From an uncultured Cohaesibacter sp. (GTDB lineage: Bacteria > Pseudomonadota > Alphaproteobacteria > Rhizobiales > Cohaesibacteraceae): 64,000 nt of DNA. Of the stretch, positions 9,599 through 20,530 are shown piece after piece. The notes below the pieces were generated by a model. That model ran no database searches, was not told where the DNA came from, and saw nothing but the letters and a program-made list of their open reading frames with translations. The number at the start of each line of letters is the position of its first letter. Within the stretch, counting starts at the first letter, position 1. Both the position numbers and the translations under genes were made by a program. The stretch covers positions 2,989,501 to 3,053,500 of the forward strand of contig NZ_OY821667.1 of NCBI RefSeq assembly GCF_963682185.1. The letters run 5' to 3'.

Positions 9599-10326
9599 GA
9601 CCGGAAAATCCTTGTATAAAGCGTCTCGTGCCGCATGGCGGCAATATCGGAATGAAAGCAGCTCGACCCCAGATCCTCAAGGCCAGCTGCAGCCGCGTCT
9701 TTGGCGCTGGCGAGGATTGCCGCTTCCAGACGCGCTTGCAGTTTCAGCCCATCGGACTGGCCAAGCGGAACCAGCCGCATGGCAACGGAAATAAGGTTCG
9801 AGGCAAAGGCATGCAGGCTCGCAGGCAGAATGGTGCCAAGATCGATGCCATGTTCTTTGGCTGTGGCGCCCATGATGACGGGGAGAGCAATGGCGTCCGG
9901 TCCGGCCTGCCTGATCTGTTCTTGCAACCTGGTCGGCCATGCCGCACTGGCCTTGAAAAAGGCCATGCCCTGCTGGCTGGTCTCCACATGGCGCTCCTTG
10001 CTGGCCGATAAGGCCAAAGCCAGATCATTCAGCTCAATCAGGGCATTCATGTTGCTCGCCCCAATGCGCCAGGCATGAGCCAACAGAATGGCGTCGCTCT
10101 TTGCGCTGCCCATGGTGACGAGATGCTCGATCCAGTCGCCAACAAGGCCCATGTCATGGCAAATCCCCTCGCTGATCGCGGTTTCCAGCCCATGGCTGTA
10201 GCTGAAGGTGCCAAGGGGAAAGGCAGGGGAGAGCCAGGTCAATAACCGCAACAGGGCCGTTCCCTGCTGATGGGCAGAGTTGGCAAGCACGCAAGGCTCA
10301 GCAATGGTTTCGGGATTAATGCTCAT
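9595..10326 (-). CDS. ureF: Urease accessory protein UreF
   Basis: The 243-residue, mostly helical protein acts with UreD and UreG in urease activation. Conserved regions are [20 protein letters not shown] near the N terminus and [12 protein letters not shown]-like text toward the C terminus (seen as [11 protein letters not shown]). The start is set at the ATG behind AGGGGCCCC, which lies 11 bases inside the end of ureE. Longer in-frame extensions read the ureE His-rich tail in the wrong frame and are rejected. The stop overlaps ureG. Confidence 0.94.
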   Translation of the reverse strand: MSINPETIAEPCVLANSAHQQGTALLRLLTWLSPAFPLGTFSYSHGLETAISEGICHDMGLVGDWIEHLVTMGSAKSDAILLAHAWRIGASNMNALIELNDLALALSASKERHVETSQQGMAFFKASAAWPTRLQEQIRQAGPDAIALPVIMGATAKEHGIDLGTILPASLHAFASNLISVAMRLVPLGQSDGLKLQARLEAAILASAKDAAAAGLEDLGSSCFHSDIAAMRHETLYTRIFRS

Positions 10327-10894
10327 GGGGCCCCTGATCATGGGAGTGATCATGAGAATGGCCGTGAGAATGCGCGGTGTCGTGGCTGTGTCCATGGTCG
10401 TGGTCATGTCCATGCCCATGCCCATGCTCATGATGATGACTGTGAACTCCGGCTGATTTGCTGACATAGGCGCCGCTCATGGGCGAGAAGGGAGCCGTTA
10501 CAGCCCCCAGATTGCCGCCCAGCCCCTCCAGCATGTCGGCGATTACAGCATCCTTGCGAATGCGCAAGTGATCTTCATAAATCTCGACCGGCTGATGACG
10601 GTTGCCCAGATGCCATGCGAGTTGCAACAGCGCCAGCGGGCTTTCCGCGCGCACCTCGTATAGCTCTTCAGGTCTTGCCAACACCTTGATGACACGCCCG
10701 TCTTCCAGCAGCAGGCCATCACCATGGTCCATGCGTGTGGCTTTGGCCAGCGACAGCATGAAATCAAGGCCATTGTCGCTGGTCAGCTGAATGCGGCGAC
10801 GATAGCGATCTTCTTCATCCAGCGTGATGGTGTCAAAGGCGTCCTGAGAGTAGCTACCCTTTGGCAGAATGCTGCCTGCTTTTAATATCGGCAT
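10316..10894 (-). CDS. ureE: Urease nickel metallochaperone UreE with His-rich tail
   Basis: The 192-residue nickel chaperone has the usual peptide-binding N-terminal domain and the metal-binding C-terminal domain (AWHLGNRHQPVEI, HLRIRKDAVIADML). The last 40 or so residues alternate His with Gly, Asp and Ser and contain about 20 histidines. Such tails bind extra nickel in some UreE proteins. The tail lies immediately before the ureF overlap. An 85-base spacer with a long inverted repeat separates ureE from ureC. Confidence 0.96.
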   Translation of the reverse strand: MPILKAGSILPKGSYSQDAFDTITLDEEDRYRRRIQLTSDNGLDFMLSLAKATRMDHGDGLLLEDGRVIKVLARPEELYEVRAESPLALLQLAWHLGNRHQPVEIYEDHLRIRKDAVIADMLEGLGGNLGAVTAPFSPMSGAYVSKSAGVHSHHHEHGHGHGHDHDHGHSHDTAHSHGHSHDHSHDQGPHEH

Positions 10895-10911
10895 GTCCTA
10901 TCCTTTTAAGA

Positions 10912-10947
10912 CATATCCCTGCATGGGCAGGCCCGAGCAGGGATATG
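10912..10947. repeat. Perfect 11-bp inverted repeat between ureC and ureE
   Basis: CATATCCCTGC and GCAGGGATATG are perfectly complementary around a 14-base loop. There is no strong T-run after it in the direction of transcription, so it looks more like an intercistronic mRNA hairpin (stabiliser or partial attenuator) than a full terminator. Confidence 0.7.
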
Positions 10948-10979
10948 ATGGCGTATGGATCTGTCGGGCAAGAGCCGGA

Positions 10980-12691
<1,712 letters not shown>

Positions 12692-12692
<1 letters not shown>

Positions 12693-12997
12693 TAGAGTGC
12701 CCCTCCGATTTCTGCGCGGAAGCCATAAACCTCGCGATTGCCCTCAAGCGGGATCAACTTGACCTTGCGGGTCTGGCCCGGCTCAAAGCGAACCGCCGTG
12801 CCCGAGGCGATGTCGAGGCGTTTGCCGCGGGCTGCGTCACGGTCAAAGGACAGGGCCGGGTTTGTCTCATAGAAATGATAGTGGGAGCCGACCTGTACCG
12901 GACGATCGCCGGTATTGGAGACTTCCAGCTCGGTGACGTCCAAACCGGCATTGAGCTCGATATCGCCAGCCGCGGTGATGATTTCCCCTGGAATCAT
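12692..12997 (-). CDS. ureB: Urease beta subunit
   Basis: The 101-residue structural subunit begins [18 protein letters not shown] and has the conserved [14 protein letters not shown] strong ribosome site (AAGGAGGACACC) precedes the ATG, and the stop overlaps ureC by one base. UreA, UreB and UreC are separate polypeptides, as is usual in proteobacteria. Confidence 0.97.
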
Positions 12998-13007
12998 GGT
13001 GTCCTCC

Positions 13008-13310
13008 TTAGCGGATCGGTTCGTGGACGGTAACCAGCTTCACCCCGTCGGGGAAAGTGGCTTCCACCTGAATGTCATGGATCATTTCGGCAATGCCTTC
13101 CATCACCTCAGCCCGACTGATGATGTGTGCACCCGCTTCCATCAGGTCGGCAACGGTGCGTCCGTCGCGCGCGCCTTCCACGATAAAGTCGGTGATGAGC
13201 GCCACCGCTTCTGGATGATTGAGCTTGACGCCCCTTTCAAGGCGTCGGCGGGCCACCATTGCAGCCATGGCGATGAGAAGTTTGTCCTTCTCTCTCGGGG
13301 TCAAATTCAT
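13008..13310 (-). CDS. ureA: Urease gamma subunit
   Basis: The 100-residue subunit starts [20 protein letters not shown] and contains [13 protein letters not shown] and the [18 protein letters not shown] ending typical of UreA. It lies 17 bases after ureD and 10 bases before ureB in the same operon. GAGAGGAAG serves as ribosome site. Confidence 0.97.
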   Translation of the reverse strand: MNLTPREKDKLLIAMAAMVARRRLERGVKLNHPEAVALITDFIVEGARDGRTVADLMEAGAHIISRAEVMEGIAEMIHDIQVEATFPDGVKLVTVHEPIR

Positions 13311-13327
13311 GACGCTTCCTCTCCTGT

Positions 13328-14209
13328 TCAGGTCGTCCAGACGCGCGGGAGAGGTTCCCCGGTCCGGAAATGTGAAATCAATGGGATGAGCGTTGCACGC
13401 AACGCCATGCCGTTTATCGCCGTAAGGCGTGCAAGAATTTTGCCGTTAAAGCTCGAAAGCCCAACGGAACAGCCCTCAAAGGGCGCCATGAGAGTGCGGC
13501 CACTTTCCATCAGCGCGTTCATCGCATCGCTACCCTCGGGCCCGATGTAACAAAGGGTGGCGAGCGCCAGATGACCAGACAAAACGGCATCCGCCGCGCC
13601 GATATGCGTCACGTCGCCCTCAAGACGTTGGGCTTCAGCGTGGATCAGTTTTCCGTCTTTGTGAATGCGCCAATTGTCGCTGAAGGCAAGGCTGTGAAGG
13701 GCTTCTCCCATGGCGATGCGCCCCAGCAGCAGGCTTTCCACGGCCAGAAACCGCGCACTGCCTACCAGATGCACATCTAGGGAGCGCGCAAGGCCTGAGC
13801 GGTCATAAAGAATGGTTTCCTGTGGCAGCCAGTCGAGGCGGGCGCCATCAGCCACGCTCAGATGGTTGGCAACGCGAGCAACATCGTTTTCGGCCTTGTA
13901 GATCTTCTCGCAGGCCTGTGTGGTCAGCACCGCATAGGTATCGCTCGCCGCCTCGGCATGCCAGTTGACCACATCGCCACCGGTAAGCCCGCCAGAGCTG
14001 TTGATCAAAACGGCCTCAGCTGCCTTGCCGCCATAAACCTTGGGCAAACGGATCTTGGCGCACCCCTGCTGGTAGAGGCGATCCAGTTTGGTCTGCCCCG
14101 CGCCATTGGCCTTGAAACTGACACGACCGGTACCGCTCGTCCTTTGTGCAGGCACTGCGCCAGAATGAGCCTCAGAAGGAGCATTAGACGGTGAGATGGT
14201 TGCGTACAT
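13328..14209 (-). CDS. ureD: Urease accessory protein UreD (UreH)
   Basis: The 293-residue protein is UreD, the scaffold on which UreF and UreG assemble on apo-urease. The conserved core begins at [15 protein letters not shown] and includes [11 protein letters not shown] and [10 protein letters not shown]. The reading frame is open much further upstream, but that part is the wrong frame of urtE. The ATG at 14209, behind AAGGA with short spacing, gives a normal length and nests the start 26 bases inside urtE; a later GTG is also possible. It couples the transporter genes to the urease genes. Confidence 0.9.
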   Translation of the reverse strand: MYATISPSNAPSEAHSGAVPAQRTSGTGRVSFKANGAGQTKLDRLYQQGCAKIRLPKVYGGKAAEAVLINSSGGLTGGDVVNWHAEAASDTYAVLTTQACEKIYKAENDVARVANHLSVADGARLDWLPQETILYDRSGLARSLDVHLVGSARFLAVESLLLGRIAMGEALHSLAFSDNWRIHKDGKLIHAEAQRLEGDVTHIGAADAVLSGHLALATLCYIGPEGSDAMNALMESGRTLMAPFEGCSVGLSSFNGKILARLTAINGMALRATLIPLISHFRTGEPLPRVWTT

Positions 14210-14927
14210 GTTCCTTGTCCAAATCTTCGGCAGGACCTGAATGCACGATCTCGCCTCGGTCCATGATATGGACAACATCCGCCAGCTCACGACAGAAATC
14301 AAGATATTGTTCGACCAATAGAATTGCGATTCCCTTTTCCTCTTTGAGGTAGGTGATGGCGCGACCGATATCCTTGATGATGGAGGGCTGGATGCCCTCG
14401 GTCGGTTCATCCAATACCAGAATGTTTGGGCGGGTGACCAATGCCCTGCCGATGGCCAGTTGTTGCTGCTGTCCGCCCGAAAGGTCGCCGCCCCTACGTG
14501 AGAGCATGTCTTTGAGAATCGGGAAAAGGTCAAAGATTTCTTCTTCAACAAATCTTTGCTTGCGCGGCAGACGGGCATAGCCCACTTCGAGATTTTCCCG
14601 CACCGTCAGCTGGGGAAAGATTTCGCGCCCCTGAGGCACATAGGCGATGCCACGACCGGCGCGGGCATAAGGCGGGGCCTTGGTGACATCATGCCCACCC
14701 AGAATGATCTTGCCCTTGCTCACCGGATGTTGCCCGACGATGGCGCGCAACATGGAGGTTTTACCAACCCCGTTGCGTCCCAGAACGCAGGTAATCTTCG
14801 CGGTTTCCACCTCCAGAGAGATGTTTCTGAGAGCCTGTGCTGCGCCATAATGCAGATCAATTCCCTCGATAGAGAGGGCTATGGGATTGCTCACGTCCGG
14901 GGATGTCTGTTCCATTGCTTCACTCAT
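14184..14927 (-). CDS. urtE: Urea ABC transporter ATP-binding protein UrtE
   Basis: This 247-residue ABC ATPase is of the branched-chain amino acid (LivF) type. Walker A is GRNGVGKTS, the signature is LSGGQQQQLAIGRAL and Walker B is ILVLDEPTEGIQP, the last of which is typical of UrtE. It follows urtD by 2 bases and overlaps ureD. With UrtD it powers high-affinity urea uptake across the inner membrane. Confidence 0.95.
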   Translation of the reverse strand: MSEAMEQTSPDVSNPIALSIEGIDLHYGAAQALRNISLEVETAKITCVLGRNGVGKTSMLRAIVGQHPVSKGKIILGGHDVTKAPPYARAGRGIAYVPQGREIFPQLTVRENLEVGYARLPRKQRFVEEEIFDLFPILKDMLSRRGGDLSGGQQQQLAIGRALVTRPNILVLDEPTEGIQPSIIKDIGRAITYLKEEKGIAILLVEQYLDFCRELADVVHIMDRGEIVHSGPAEDLDKEHVRNHLTV

Positions 14928-14929
14928 GA

Positions 14930-15691
14930 TTATCGCCCCAGATAGCTTTCAATAACGTCCGGATGGGCGCTGACATGATCCAGCGACCCTTCGGCCAGAA
15001 CCGACCCCTCAGCCAGAACCGTGACCTTGACATCAAGATCGCGGATGAAGCCCATGTCATGCTCGACCACAATCACCGAATGGGTTTTGGAAATCTCGCG
15101 CAACAGTTTGGCTGTTTCCACCGTTTCGGCATCCGTCATGCCTGCGACCGGCTCATCGACCAGAAGGAGCTTGGGGTCCTGCGCCAGCAGCATGCCGATT
15201 TCGAGCCATTGCTTCTGTCCGTGCGAAAGATCCGAGGCCAACTCATTGGCGCGTTGTTGAAGGCGCACCGTTTGCAGGATCTCCTCGATGCGGGCGGCAT
15301 CCGCTTCACTTTCCCGATAGAAGAGAGAGGCCCAGACGCCACGGTTGCCACTAAGCGCCAGTTCGAGATTTTCCCGCACGGTCTGGCTTTCGAACACGGT
15401 CGGTTTCTGGAATTTCCGGCCAATGCCCGCCAGCGCGATCTCGGTCTCGTCATGCTGCGTGAGGTCCATCTGGCCTTCAAACAGCACATCACCGGTATCA
15501 GGGCGGGTTTTACCGGTGATGATGTCCATCATGGTGGTTTTGCCTGCGCCGTTAGGGCCGATAATGGCCCGCATTTCGCCCGGTTCGATCGCGAGGGAAA
15601 GGCCATTGATCGCCTTGAAGCCATCAAAGGAAACTGACACATCATCCAGATAGAGGAGAGTGGAGGTGACCTGAGTGTTGGAGTCTATCAT
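14930..15691 (-). CDS. urtD: Urea ABC transporter ATP-binding protein UrtD
   Basis: The 253-residue ATPase resembles LivG. It has Walker A GPNGAGKTT, a substituted signature LSHGQKQWLEIGMLL that is characteristic of UrtD proteins, Walker B LLLVDEPVAGM and a switch histidine in VVEHDMGFI. It overlaps the urtC stop by 4 bases and is followed 2 bases later by urtE. It is the second ATPase of the urea importer. Confidence 0.95.
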   Translation of the reverse strand: MIDSNTQVTSTLLYLDDVSVSFDGFKAINGLSLAIEPGEMRAIIGPNGAGKTTMMDIITGKTRPDTGDVLFEGQMDLTQHDETEIALAGIGRKFQKPTVFESQTVRENLELALSGNRGVWASLFYRESEADAARIEEILQTVRLQQRANELASDLSHGQKQWLEIGMLLAQDPKLLLVDEPVAGMTDAETVETAKLLREISKTHSVIVVEHDMGFIRDLDVKVTVLAEGSVLAEGSLDHVSAHPDVIESYLGR

Positions 15692-16851
15692 GATGCTTCC
15701 CCTTCCTTGCGCATTTCGCCTGCTTCAGTCTGAGAAGGTTTGGGGGCGGGTTTGAGAGATTTCACCTTGTCTGAAAAGCTCGATAGGGTGCCAAGAATGC
15801 CCTTGGGCATGAAGAGCGTCACCGCAACAAACAGCCCCCCCAGCACAAACAACCAATATTCCGGGAACTGGGCCGTGAACCAGCTTTTGCCCAGATTGAC
15901 CGTTATGGCGCCAATGATCGGGCCGATCAGGGTGCCGCGTCCGCCGACCGCAGCCCAGATGACCACTTCGATGGAGTTGGCCGGGGCAAATTCACCCGGA
16001 TTGATGATGCCAACGAGCGGCACATAAAGAGCTCCGGCGATGCCGGCCATCATGGCCGACAGAGTGAATACAAATAGCTTCACATGCTCGACGCGATAGC
16101 CAAGAAAGCGGGCGCGGCTTTCCGCATCGCGGGTTGCGAGCAGCACCTTGCCGAATTTCGAGCGCACGATGGCTGAACTGATGACCAAAGCAACAGAGAG
16201 CGCAAAAGCCGCAGCAGCAAACAGCCCGGCACGTGTCGCCGGATTCTGCAATGTGTAGCCCAGAATATCCTTGAAGTCGGTAAGGCCATTGTTGCCACCA
16301 AAGCCCATATCGTTGCGGAAGAAGGCCAGCAACAGCGCATAGGTCATGGCTTGGGTGATGATGGAAAGATAAACGCCGGTAACCCGCGAACGGAAGGCAA
16401 ACCAGCCAAACACAAAGGCCAAAAGGCCCGGGATGGCGAGCACCATGATGGCCGCAAACCAGAATTGATCAAAGCCATACCAGTACCATGGCAGTTCCTG
16501 CCAGTTGAGGAAGACCATGAAGTCCGGCAGGATCGGGTCGCCATAGACGCCACGGGAACCGATCTGGCGCATCAGATACATGCCCATGGCATAGCCACCA
16601 AGGGCAAAGAAGGCGCCGTGGCCCAGAGAAAGAATACCGCAATAGCCCCACACCAGATCCAGTGCCATTGCCAGCAGGGCATAGGTGAGATATTTGCCGA
16701 ACAGCGACACGATATAATCAGGCACATAAAGAGCATGATCGGATGGCAGCATCAAATTGCTGAGGGGCACGAGAATGCCTAGCAGTGCGATGAAGGCTGC
16801 GACCCACGCAATGCGCCCCGCAAGGCCACGAAACAGAAACGCTGAAATCAT
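15688..16851 (-). CDS. urtC: Urea ABC transporter permease UrtC
   Basis: The 387-residue permease is LivM-like with about ten membrane helices. Family segments include WGYCGILSLGHGAFFALGGY and the coupling region GRGTLIGPIIGA. It overlaps urtB by one base and urtD by four. With UrtB it forms the membrane channel for urea. Confidence 0.95.
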   Translation of the reverse strand: MISAFLFRGLAGRIAWVAAFIALLGILVPLSNLMLPSDHALYVPDYIVSLFGKYLTYALLAMALDLVWGYCGILSLGHGAFFALGGYAMGMYLMRQIGSRGVYGDPILPDFMVFLNWQELPWYWYGFDQFWFAAIMVLAIPGLLAFVFGWFAFRSRVTGVYLSIITQAMTYALLLAFFRNDMGFGGNNGLTDFKDILGYTLQNPATRAGLFAAAAFALSVALVISSAIVRSKFGKVLLATRDAESRARFLGYRVEHVKLFVFTLSAMMAGIAGALYVPLVGIINPGEFAPANSIEVVIWAAVGGRGTLIGPIIGAITVNLGKSWFTAQFPEYWLFVLGGLFVAVTLFMPKGILGTLSSFSDKVKSLKPAPKPSQTEAGEMRKEGEAS

Positions 16852-18464
16852 TATTCCACGGCCCTTCCTTTAAGAGCGAACAGACCGCGTGGCCTTTTCT
16901 GGATGAAGAGAATGATGAAGACCAGCACAAGGATCTTGCCCAGAACCGCACCGGCAAAGGGTTCAAGGAACTTGTTGGCAACACCCAGCGTCAGGGCGCC
17001 GATCAGCGTGCCCCAAAGGTTGCCCACCCCGCCAAACACCACGACCATGAAGCTGTCGATGATGTAGCTCTGGCCGAGATTGGGCGACACGTTGCCGATC
17101 TGGCTGAGCGCCACCCCGGCGATGCCTGCAATGCCGGAACCAAGCGCAAAGGTAAAGGCATCCACCCACGGGGTTTTGACCCCGAGCGAAGAGGCCATGT
17201 TGCGGTTTTGTGTGACCGCACGCATCTGCAAGCCCATCGGTGTGCGTTTGAGCAGTGCAAACAGCAGCCCGAACATGGCAAGGGCAAAGAAGAAGATCCA
17301 GATGCGGTTCCATGTCAAAGACAGGCCAGCCAGTTCGACGGCGCCGGACATCCAGCCCGGATTGCTGACCTCCTGATTGGTTGGACCAAAGATGGTCCGC
17401 ACGGCTTGCTGCAGAATGAGCGAGACACCCCATGTCGCCAGCAGGGTTTCCAATGGTCGGCCATAGAGAAAGCGAATGATGCCGCGTTCAAGCACAAAGC
17501 CGATGGCACCGGCCACCAGAAAGGCGGCGGGGATGGCAAAGAGGAGCGAATAGTCGATCAGGCCCGGCGCTGCTGTCTGGATCGCTTGCTGTACAGCAAA
17601 AGTCGTGTAAGCGCCTAGCATCACCATTTCCCCGTGGGCCATGTTGATGACGCCCATCACACCAAAGGTGATGGCAAGGCCGATGGATGCCAGCAGCAGA
17701 ACGGAGCCCAGAGAGAGCCCATACCAGATATTCTGCACCCCGTTCCAGATGGCCAGCATCCGCTCAATGGCAACAATGGCGCGGGATGCGGCATCCTTGA
17801 CGGCCCCTTCGCTTGTCTCTGCCGCTTCATTGAGAATGGAAAGCGCTTGTCGTCCGCCTTTGTCTCTGAGGATTTCGATGGCCGAAAGCTTGGCCTCTTC
17901 TGGCACATCCGAAGTCAGCGTCAATCCGGCACGCGCTTCCTGCAGAAAGGCGATGACCTGTGCGTCCTGTTCCTTGGCAAGGCGCGCTTCAATGGCGGGC
18001 AGGGCGCTGGCGTCTTGCGCCTTGTAGATGGTCTCTGCCGCAGCAAGGCGTTTGGCCGGGTCGCGGCTGTTGAGCGCGAAAAGGCTCAGTCCGTCCCGGA
18101 TCTGGCGCCGTAAATTGTTGTTGACGCGCACCTTCTTGATATCTCTTTTGGAAATATCAGGGATCACATCGCCGCTGATCGGATCTGTCAGGCTGAAGGT
18201 CCGACCGGTTTTATCGGCCAGAAACACCTGTTTATCGGATTTGCGGAAATAGAGGTCTCCCTCCGCCAGATAGGTGAGCACCGGTACGACCGTGTCGTCT
18301 CCGGTCTCCAACAGGGCGTCTACCTTGGCTTCTCTATCCTTGAGGCTTCCCTCGGCCAGCGCATTGATCGCATCTTTCAGATCATCGGCCATGGCAGCAG
18401 GCATGGTGGAATAGGAAGCCAGGAGAGTGACAAGACAAACAAGCAGGGCACGCAGGACTGTCAT
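16851..18464 (-). CDS. urtB: Urea ABC transporter permease UrtB, extended form
   Basis: This 537-residue protein has a LivH-like permease in its C-terminal half (INMAHGEMVMLGAYTTF, GGVGNLWGTLIGAL). Before it lie about 230 residues that begin with a signal sequence (residues 1-25, ending PAAMA) and form a predicted periplasmic region with HEAT-like helices. Long UrtB proteins of this kind are common in proteobacteria; the role of the extension is unknown. The start ATG follows AGAGAGATTTTT, and upstream in-frame codons have no supporting site. It lies 88 bases after urtA, a gap that may lower expression relative to the binding protein. Confidence 0.93.
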   Translation of the reverse strand: MTVLRALLVCLVTLLASYSTMPAAMADDLKDAINALAEGSLKDREAKVDALLETGDDTVVPVLTYLAEGDLYFRKSDKQVFLADKTGRTFSLTDPISGDVIPDISKRDIKKVRVNNNLRRQIRDGLSLFALNSRDPAKRLAAAETIYKAQDASALPAIEARLAKEQDAQVIAFLQEARAGLTLTSDVPEEAKLSAIEILRDKGGRQALSILNEAAETSEGAVKDAASRAIVAIERMLAIWNGVQNIWYGLSLGSVLLLASIGLAITFGVMGVINMAHGEMVMLGAYTTFAVQQAIQTAAPGLIDYSLLFAIPAAFLVAGAIGFVLERGIIRFLYGRPLETLLATWGVSLILQQAVRTIFGPTNQEVSNPGWMSGAVELAGLSLTWNRIWIFFFALAMFGLLFALLKRTPMGLQMRAVTQNRNMASSLGVKTPWVDAFTFALGSGIAGIAGVALSQIGNVSPNLGQSYIIDSFMVVVFGGVGNLWGTLIGALTLGVANKFLEPFAGAVLGKILVLVFIILFIQKRPRGLFALKGRAVE

Positions 18465-18552
18465 AAAAATCTCTCTTGCTAAACATGTCTTCCCCGGCAG
18501 ACGGACAAACCGCCACCGGGGACATGTCGGGTGTTTGAGTGCGTCGGAAGCG

Positions 18553-19845
18553 TTATTCAGCGCCCTTGCCGCCGCATTCATTGGTCTCGGTGTTGAAGTT
18601 GCCGCAAGAGAGAGGCGCGCGCCAATCGGAGATCAGCTTGGCAGAATCGGGCAGATAGTCCGACCATGCATCACCCGGCACCAGACCCGGAGTTTCGTAT
18701 ACAATGTCAAACTGGCCATCATCCTGAATTTCGCCGATAAGCACCGGCTTGGTGATGTGATGGTTCGGCATCATGGCGCTGTAGCCGCCAGAAAGGTTCG
18801 GCACGGAAATACCCGGCAATGCATCAATGACTGCATCCGGATCTGTGCTGCCAGCTTTTTCAACCGCTTTGACCCACATGTTGAAGCCGATATAGTGGGC
18901 TTCCATCGGGTCATTGGTGACGCGCTTTTCGTCTTTAGTGAAGGCGTGCCAGGCGTCGATAAATTCATAGTTGGCATCGGAATCGACTGACTGGAAATAG
19001 TTCCATGCGGCCAGATGGCCTACAAGCGGCTCGGTGTCCAGACCTGCGAGTTCTTCCTCACCCACAGAGAAGGCGACCACGGGAATGTCTTCCGCCTTGA
19101 TGCCCTGGTTGGCCAGTTCTTTATAGAATGGCACGTTGGCATCGCCATTGACGGTGGAGACAACGGCGGTCTTCTTGCCGGCTTCGCCAAAGGCCTTGAT
19201 GTCGGAAACGATGGTTTGCCAATCGGAATGACCGAACGGGGTATAGTTGATCATGATGTCTTCGGCAGCGACACCCTTTGCCTTGAGATAGGCTTCAAGG
19301 ATCTTGTTGGTTGTGCGCGGATAGACATAGTCGGTGCCAGCCAGAACCCAGCGTTCCACCCCTTCCTGTTCCATCAGATAGTCAACCGCAGGGATGGCCT
19401 GCTGGTTCGGGGCGGCGCCGGTGTAGAACACATTGCGCTGGGATTCCTCGCCCTCATACTGCACCGGGTAAAACAGGATTGAGTTCAATTCTTCGAAAAC
19501 GGGCAGCACAGACTTGCGGGAAACCGAGGTCCAGCAGCCAAACACGGCGGAGACGTCGTTGACGTCGATCAGCTCGCGGGCCTTTTCCGCAAAAAGCGGC
19601 CAGTCGGATGCAGGATCGACAACAACCGGCTCTAGCTTCTTGCCCAAAAGGCCGCCTTTTTCATTCTGCTCTTCAATGAGCATCAGCATTGCGTCTTTGA
19701 GGGTGGTTTCGGAAATGGCCATCGTGCCGGAAAGAGAATGCAGGACACCGACCTTGATGGTCTCTTCTGCAAAGGCTGCAGAAGCAGAGATCAAGGATGT
19801 GGTCAGAGCAAGGGCAGCAGCAAAATGTGAAATTCTGGAAGACAC
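18553..19845 (-). CDS. urtA: Urea ABC transporter substrate-binding protein UrtA
   Basis: The 430-residue protein is the periplasmic urea receptor. A signal peptide (residues 1-26, ending SASAAFA) precedes the mature start ETIKVGVLHSLSGTMAISE, a hallmark of UrtA. The GTG start is supported by GGAG nine bases upstream; the only nearby in-frame ATG runs straight into a stop. It is the first gene of the twelve-gene operon and lies 38 bases from a sigma-54 promoter, so it should be made under nitrogen limitation. Confidence 0.95.
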   Translation of the reverse strand: MSSRISHFAAALALTTSLISASAAFAEETIKVGVLHSLSGTMAISETTLKDAMLMLIEEQNEKGGLLGKKLEPVVVDPASDWPLFAEKARELIDVNDVSAVFGCWTSVSRKSVLPVFEELNSILFYPVQYEGEESQRNVFYTGAAPNQQAIPAVDYLMEQEGVERWVLAGTDYVYPRTTNKILEAYLKAKGVAAEDIMINYTPFGHSDWQTIVSDIKAFGEAGKKTAVVSTVNGDANVPFYKELANQGIKAEDIPVVAFSVGEEELAGLDTEPLVGHLAAWNYFQSVDSDANYEFIDAWHAFTKDEKRVTNDPMEAHYIGFNMWVKAVEKAGSTDPDAVIDALPGISVPNLSGGYSAMMPNHHITKPVLIGEIQDDGQFDIVYETPGLVPGDAWSDYLPDSAKLISDWRAPLSCGNFNTETNECGGKGAE

Positions 19846-19882
19846 TTTTTATAACTCCATCTGGTGGTGATGGAAGGTGTTT

Positions 19883-19898
19883 TGCAATGGTTGTGCCA
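19883..19898 (-). promoter_or_regulatory. Sigma-54 (RpoN) promoter of the urt-ure operon
   Basis: The minus strand reads TGGCACAACCATTGCA, matching the consensus TGGCACR-N4-TTGCW at every defined position, with GG (-24) and GC (-12) correctly spaced. It lies 38 bases before the urtA start. Enhancer binding by NtrC would be expected upstream, but I did not recognise a clear NtrC site. Confidence 0.88.
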
Positions 19899-20530
19899 AA
19901 ATGTACCTATCGTTCCATTTTGTTTTAATAATTTGGTAAGACTTTGAAAAAATGTCGTTTAAAATGGAAGCATGGAGACAATAAAGGTCATTCCGTTTGA
20001 CGACCTTCTTGATGTACGTAAAAACAACTATGTTAAGCCTGATAAGATGGCTCCGGTTGTGTGCATTTGCATAAAAATTAATCACTTTGTTTGGTTTTCT
20101 GATTGAACTCTCGCTCCGGCTAAATCCTCAGGTAGAGAATTTGACTATTTTTCGATCCTTGGATGGCCGTCTGCTATTTCTGGCAAGCGCCGTTTGCGTT
20201 CAGCGATTGGCCAGGCAAAGCGTCTATCAGTTTTGAAGACAGGATTAAATTTTGAGAAAAAAATATTTTCGGGTGGTTCTTATCAAGAATTTTTAATAAT
20301 TGCGAATATTTGAAATAAAATTACAAGAAGGGGGCATCTTTTCAATTATGCCGGTGGATACCCTGCGAATTTCCTTGAATTAATTTATGATATAAAAATA
20401 ATAGAAGGAGCCCGCTCTCTGGAGGAATTGAGTGGGCCTTATAGACGCACAGCTTTCAGGGGTTGGGGAATTCCGGCGAAATTGTCGTCTGTAAAGTCAT
20501 ATACAAGTTTTGCTGGCAAGGGAGGTATCT
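19899..20530. other. AT-rich intergenic region upstream of urtA and the ChvE-like gene
   Basis: About 630 bases separate two divergent genes and hold no convincing ORF. The region is markedly AT-rich (19910-20400). A short hairpin (GCCCGCTC with GAGTGGGC, 20410-20437, one G-U pair) lies 94 bases before the ChvE-like start and could be part of its leader. Enhancer sites for sigma-54 would belong here. Confidence 0.5.

Noticed and set aside
10327-10467. Met/Thr-rich N-terminal extension of UreF
   Set aside because: It is the His-rich tail of ureE read in another frame. The AGGGG site places the UreF start at 10326.
14210-14578. Long N-terminal extension of UreD
   Set aside because: It reads the urtE gene in the wrong frame and has no UreD homology; the conserved protein begins after 14209.
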